Source: an uncultured Collinsella sp.
Lineage (GTDB): Bacteria > Actinomycetota > Coriobacteriia > Coriobacteriales > Coriobacteriaceae
NCBI GenBank assembly: GCA_959020035.1
Contig: CAUEQX010000038.1
Span: 1 to 14,180 of the forward strand
Direction: 5' to 3'
DNA: 14,180 bases
Part shown: positions 11,890 through 14,180 of the stretch, piece after piece
Numbering within the stretch: the first letter of the stretch is position 1
Layout of the letters: every line of letters starts with the position of its first letter
Program-made: the position numbers and the translations under genes
Notes under the pieces: generated by a model
Told to the model about the DNA's origin: nothing
What the model saw: only the letters and a program-made list of their open reading frames with translations
The model's database searches: none

Positions 11890-14118
11890 ATGGAGCAATC
11901 GAGCCTGTTTGGTGACGGCGTGGACATCGATACCGAAACGCCCGCGAGCGCGGATGCCACCGCACCGGTCGACGCCCGTGCCCAGGCGGCAGCGCGTGCG
12001 GCCGAGTTGCGCCACGAGCTCGATTACCACGCCTATCGCTACTACATGCTCGATGCGCCCGAGATCACGGACGCCGCCTTTGACAAAATGCTCGTTGAGC
12101 TGCAGGAAATCGAGGCGACCTACCCCGACCTGGTGACGCCCGACAGCTATACTCAGCGCGTAGGTGGCTACGTGAGCGAGCAGTTTACGCCGGTCACGCA
12201 CATGGCACGCATGTATTCCATGGACGATGCCATGGACCTGGACGAGCTCGACGCGTGGCTCCAACGCACCGAGGATGCGCTCGGTGCCGGTAGCGTCACC
12301 TATACCTGCGAGCTCAAGATCGACGGCCTGGGCGTGGCCCTTACCTACCAAAACGGCACCTTCGTACGTGCGGCCACACGTGGCGATGGCACCACGGGCG
12401 AGGACGTGTCGCTCAACGTGCGCACCATCAAGGATGTGCCCATGCACCTGTCCGAGCCAGCGCTTGTCCACATGGGCGCCGACCGCGAGCGCACCATTGA
12501 GGTGCGCGGCGAGGTCTATATGCCCAAGGGCAGCTTTGTGCGCCTGAACGACGAGGCCGATGCCGAGGGCCGCGACCCCTTCGCCAACCCGCGCAACGCC
12601 GCCGCCGGCAGCCTGCGCCAAAAAGACCCCAAGGTCACGGCGCGCCGCGATCTGGCCACCTTTATCTACGCCATCGCCGATACCGACCCGCTGCACGTCC
12701 ACAGCCAGCGCGAGTTCCTTGATTGGCTGCGTAGCGCCGGCTTCAGCGTCAACCCTAACGTTGCCCGTTGCGCCACACCCGCCGAGGTTCACGAGTTCTG
12801 TGCCCAGGCGCTCGAACATCGCGGTGACCTGGATTACGACATCGACGGCGTGGTCGTAAAGGTCGACAGCTTCCAGCAGCAGCTCGACCTGGGCTTTACC
12901 GCCCGCGCGCCGCGCTGGGCCATCGCCTTTAAGTTCCCGCCCGAGGAAAAGCAGACCGTCCTGCGCGAAATTCGCATCCAGGTGGGCCGCACCGGCGTGC
13001 TCACGCCGGTCGCCGAGTTCGACCCGGTGACGGTTGCCGGCTCCACCATCGCGCGCGCCACGCTGCACAACATCGACGAGATCCGCCGCAAAAACGTGCG
13101 CGAGGGCGACACTATCATCGTGCACAAGGCAGGCGACGTAATTCCCGAGGTCGTGGGCCCGGTGCTCGATAAGCGCCCGGCCGATTCGGTCGACTGGCAC
13201 ATGCCCGAGGTCTGCCCCGTGTGCGGCAGCCCCGTGGTCCACGAGGATGGCGAGGTCGCCTACCGTTGCGTTTCCATCGACTGCCCCGCGCAGCTCAAGG
13301 AGCGCCTGCTCCATTGGGTGAGCCGCGGCTGCATGGACGTCGACGGCCTGGGCGACGAGATCGTCGACAAGATGATCGCCGCCGGCCTGATTCACGACGT
13401 CGCGGACTTCTATCAGCTCACGGTCGACGACATCGCCGGCTTGGACACGGGGCGCACTTATGCCAGCTCCAACAGCAAAAAGGGCGTCAAGAAGGGCGAT
13501 CCCATTCCGGTGGGCCTCAAGACGGCCGGGAAAATCATCGCCGAGCTCAACAAGTCCAAGAGCCAGCCGCTCGGCCGCGTGCTGTTTGCCCTGGGCATCC
13601 GCCACGTGGGCAAGAGTGTGGGCGAGGTCATCGCCGAGCGATTCCTGTCGATTGACAAGCTCATCTTGGCGAGCGAAGAAGACATCGCCGAGTGCGAGGG
13701 CATCGGTCCCAAGATTGCGGCGAGCGTTAAGCAGTTCCTGGCCGTGCCCGAGAACCTTGCCGTGCTGGAACGTTTGCGCCAGGCGGGCCTGTCGCTCGAG
13801 GTCGATTTGGGTGCCGCACACGCGCAAGCCGCAGCCGACGCTGGCGTGGCAGGCGAGCTCGCCGACGCACAGCCACTCGCGGGTCTGACCTTCGTGCTCA
13901 CCGGCACGCTCGTCAACCGCACGCGCGACGAGGCGGGCGCGGCGCTCAAGGTGCTCGGCGCCAAGGTTTCGGGCAGCGTGTCAAAGAAGACGAGCTATCT
14001 GGTCGCCGGCCCCAAAGCGGGCTCCAAGCTCACCAAGGCCGAGCAGCTGGGTGTGCCCGTGCTGGACGAGGATGCACTCGAGCAGATCTTGGCTACTGGT
14101 CAGGTGCCCCAGGCTTAG
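11890..14118 (+). CDS. ligA: NAD+-dependent DNA ligase LigA
   Basis: LigA seals nicks in duplex DNA during replication and repair, using NAD+ as AMP donor. The 742-residue protein shows the full domain order. The N-terminal Ia domain has YYMLDAPEITDAAFDKML. The adenylation domain has the KxDG lysine at 143 (CELKIDG) and a TRGDGTTGEDV motif. An OB fold follows (RTGVLTPVAEFDPV), then a four-Cys zinc finger (C442, C445, C460, C465), helix-hairpin-helix repeats (LFALGIRHVG, ECEGIGPKIA), and a C-terminal BRCT domain at about 660-740 (LAGLTFVLTGTLVNRTRDEA). The segment after GLDTGR (about 517-540, lysine-rich, SNSKKGVKKGDPIP) is an insert of the kind found in actinobacterial ligases. AAGGAG eight bases before the ATG confirms the start. 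The first 30 residues are acidic/Ala-rich and not part of the conserved fold. Probably monocistronic, with its own promoter and terminator. Confidence 0.97.
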   Translation: MEQSSLFGDGVDIDTETPASADATAPVDARAQAAARAAELRHELDYHAYRYYMLDAPEITDAAFDKMLVELQEIEATYPDLVTPDSYTQRVGGYVSEQFTPVTHMARMYSMDDAMDLDELDAWLQRTEDALGAGSVTYTCELKIDGLGVALTYQNGTFVRAATRGDGTTGEDVSLNVRTIKDVPMHLSEPALVHMGADRERTIEVRGEVYMPKGSFVRLNDEADAEGRDPFANPRNAAAGSLRQKDPKVTARRDLATFIYAIADTDPLHVHSQREFLDWLRSAGFSVNPNVARCATPAEVHEFCAQALEHRGDLDYDIDGVVVKVDSFQQQLDLGFTARAPRWAIAFKFPPEEKQTVLREIRIQVGRTGVLTPVAEFDPVTVAGSTIARATLHNIDEIRRKNVREGDTIIVHKAGDVIPEVVGPVLDKRPADSVDWHMPEVCPVCGSPVVHEDGEVAYRCVSIDCPAQLKERLLHWVSRGCMDVDGLGDEIVDKMIAAGLIHDVADFYQLTVDDIAGLDTGRTYASSNSKKGVKKGDPIPVGLKTAGKIIAELNKSKSQPLGRVLFALGIRHVGKSVGEVIAERFLSIDKLILASEEDIAECEGIGPKIAASVKQFLAVPENLAVLERLRQAGLSLEVDLGAAHAQAAADAGVAGELADAQPLAGLTFVLTGTLVNRTRDEAGAALKVLGAKVSGSVSKKTSYLVAGPKAGSKLTKAEQLGVPVLDEDALEQILATGQVPQA

Positions 14119-14137
14119 TGCATCAATAGTCAAATTG

Positions 14138-14177
14138 AAGAACCGCCCGGAAGCACGATGTCTTCCGGGCGGTTCTT
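14138..14177. terminator. Terminator after ligA
   Basis: A perfect 16-bp stem (14138-14153 with 14162-14177; left arm AAGAACCGCCCGGAAG) closes the 8-base loop CACGATGT. The right arm ends in TTCTT, and the left arm begins with A-rich sequence, so it may work in both directions. Confidence 0.85.
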
Positions 14178-14180
14178 ACT

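Noticed and set aside
11833..13827. 664-codon open frame on the minus strand
   Set aside because: It lies antisense to ligA, a complete and certain gene; long antisense frames are common in GC-rich coding DNA and the protein has no recognisable motif.

Overview
The window looks like chromosomal DNA from a high-GC Gram-positive of the class Coriobacteriia (Actinomycetota), most likely Collinsella or a close relative. This rests on GC-rich third positions in the core genes, an actinobacterial-type insert in the NAD+-dependent DNA ligase, and a glutamine-synthetase-like gene followed by a GlnR-like OmpR-family regulator. The genus is inference; no database search was possible.

Layout. Bases 1-863 hold the 3' end of feoB (ferrous iron transport), its terminator, and a small FeoB-associated Cys-rich membrane protein. 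Bases 864-2915 hold an Old-Yellow-Enzyme/enoate-reductase-type FMN/[4Fe-4S]/FAD oxidoreductase behind a perfect 14-bp inverted repeat. Bases 2916-4860 look accessory: a bidirectional terminator, an array of phased quasi-palindromes, a lone lower-GC AAA-type ATPase on the minus strand preceded by six exact 10-bp repeats, and a 160-bp element bounded by 28-bp inverted repeats. Bases 4861-6699 carry two regulators, one GntR/FCD and one LacI/KdgR-like, without obvious target operons.

Bases 6700-7594 are the most unusual part: a two-gene MntA/HepT-type toxin-antitoxin module. Its nucleotidyltransferase antitoxin carries a complete RelB/DinJ-type ribbon-helix-helix domain at its N terminus, and a palindrome overlaps its likely promoter. 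Fusion plus operator suggest a self-contained autoregulated version of the system. Bases 7729-9779 hold a glutamine-synthetase-family protein and a GlnR-like orphan response regulator. By manual alignment the synthetase lacks several metal-ligand residues of ordinary GSI enzymes, so it may be a different ligase or a sensor.

Bases 9780-14180 are mostly housekeeping: a membrane-anchored HtrA-type protease and DNA ligase LigA. Between them lies a 201-bp MITE-like element with perfect 28-bp terminal inverted repeats. Strong hairpins follow several genes, so most genes appear to be short separate transcription units. The likely co-transcribed pairs are the antitoxin/toxin pair and the GS-like/GlnR-like pair. 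No tRNA, rRNA, CRISPR array or intact transposase was seen.
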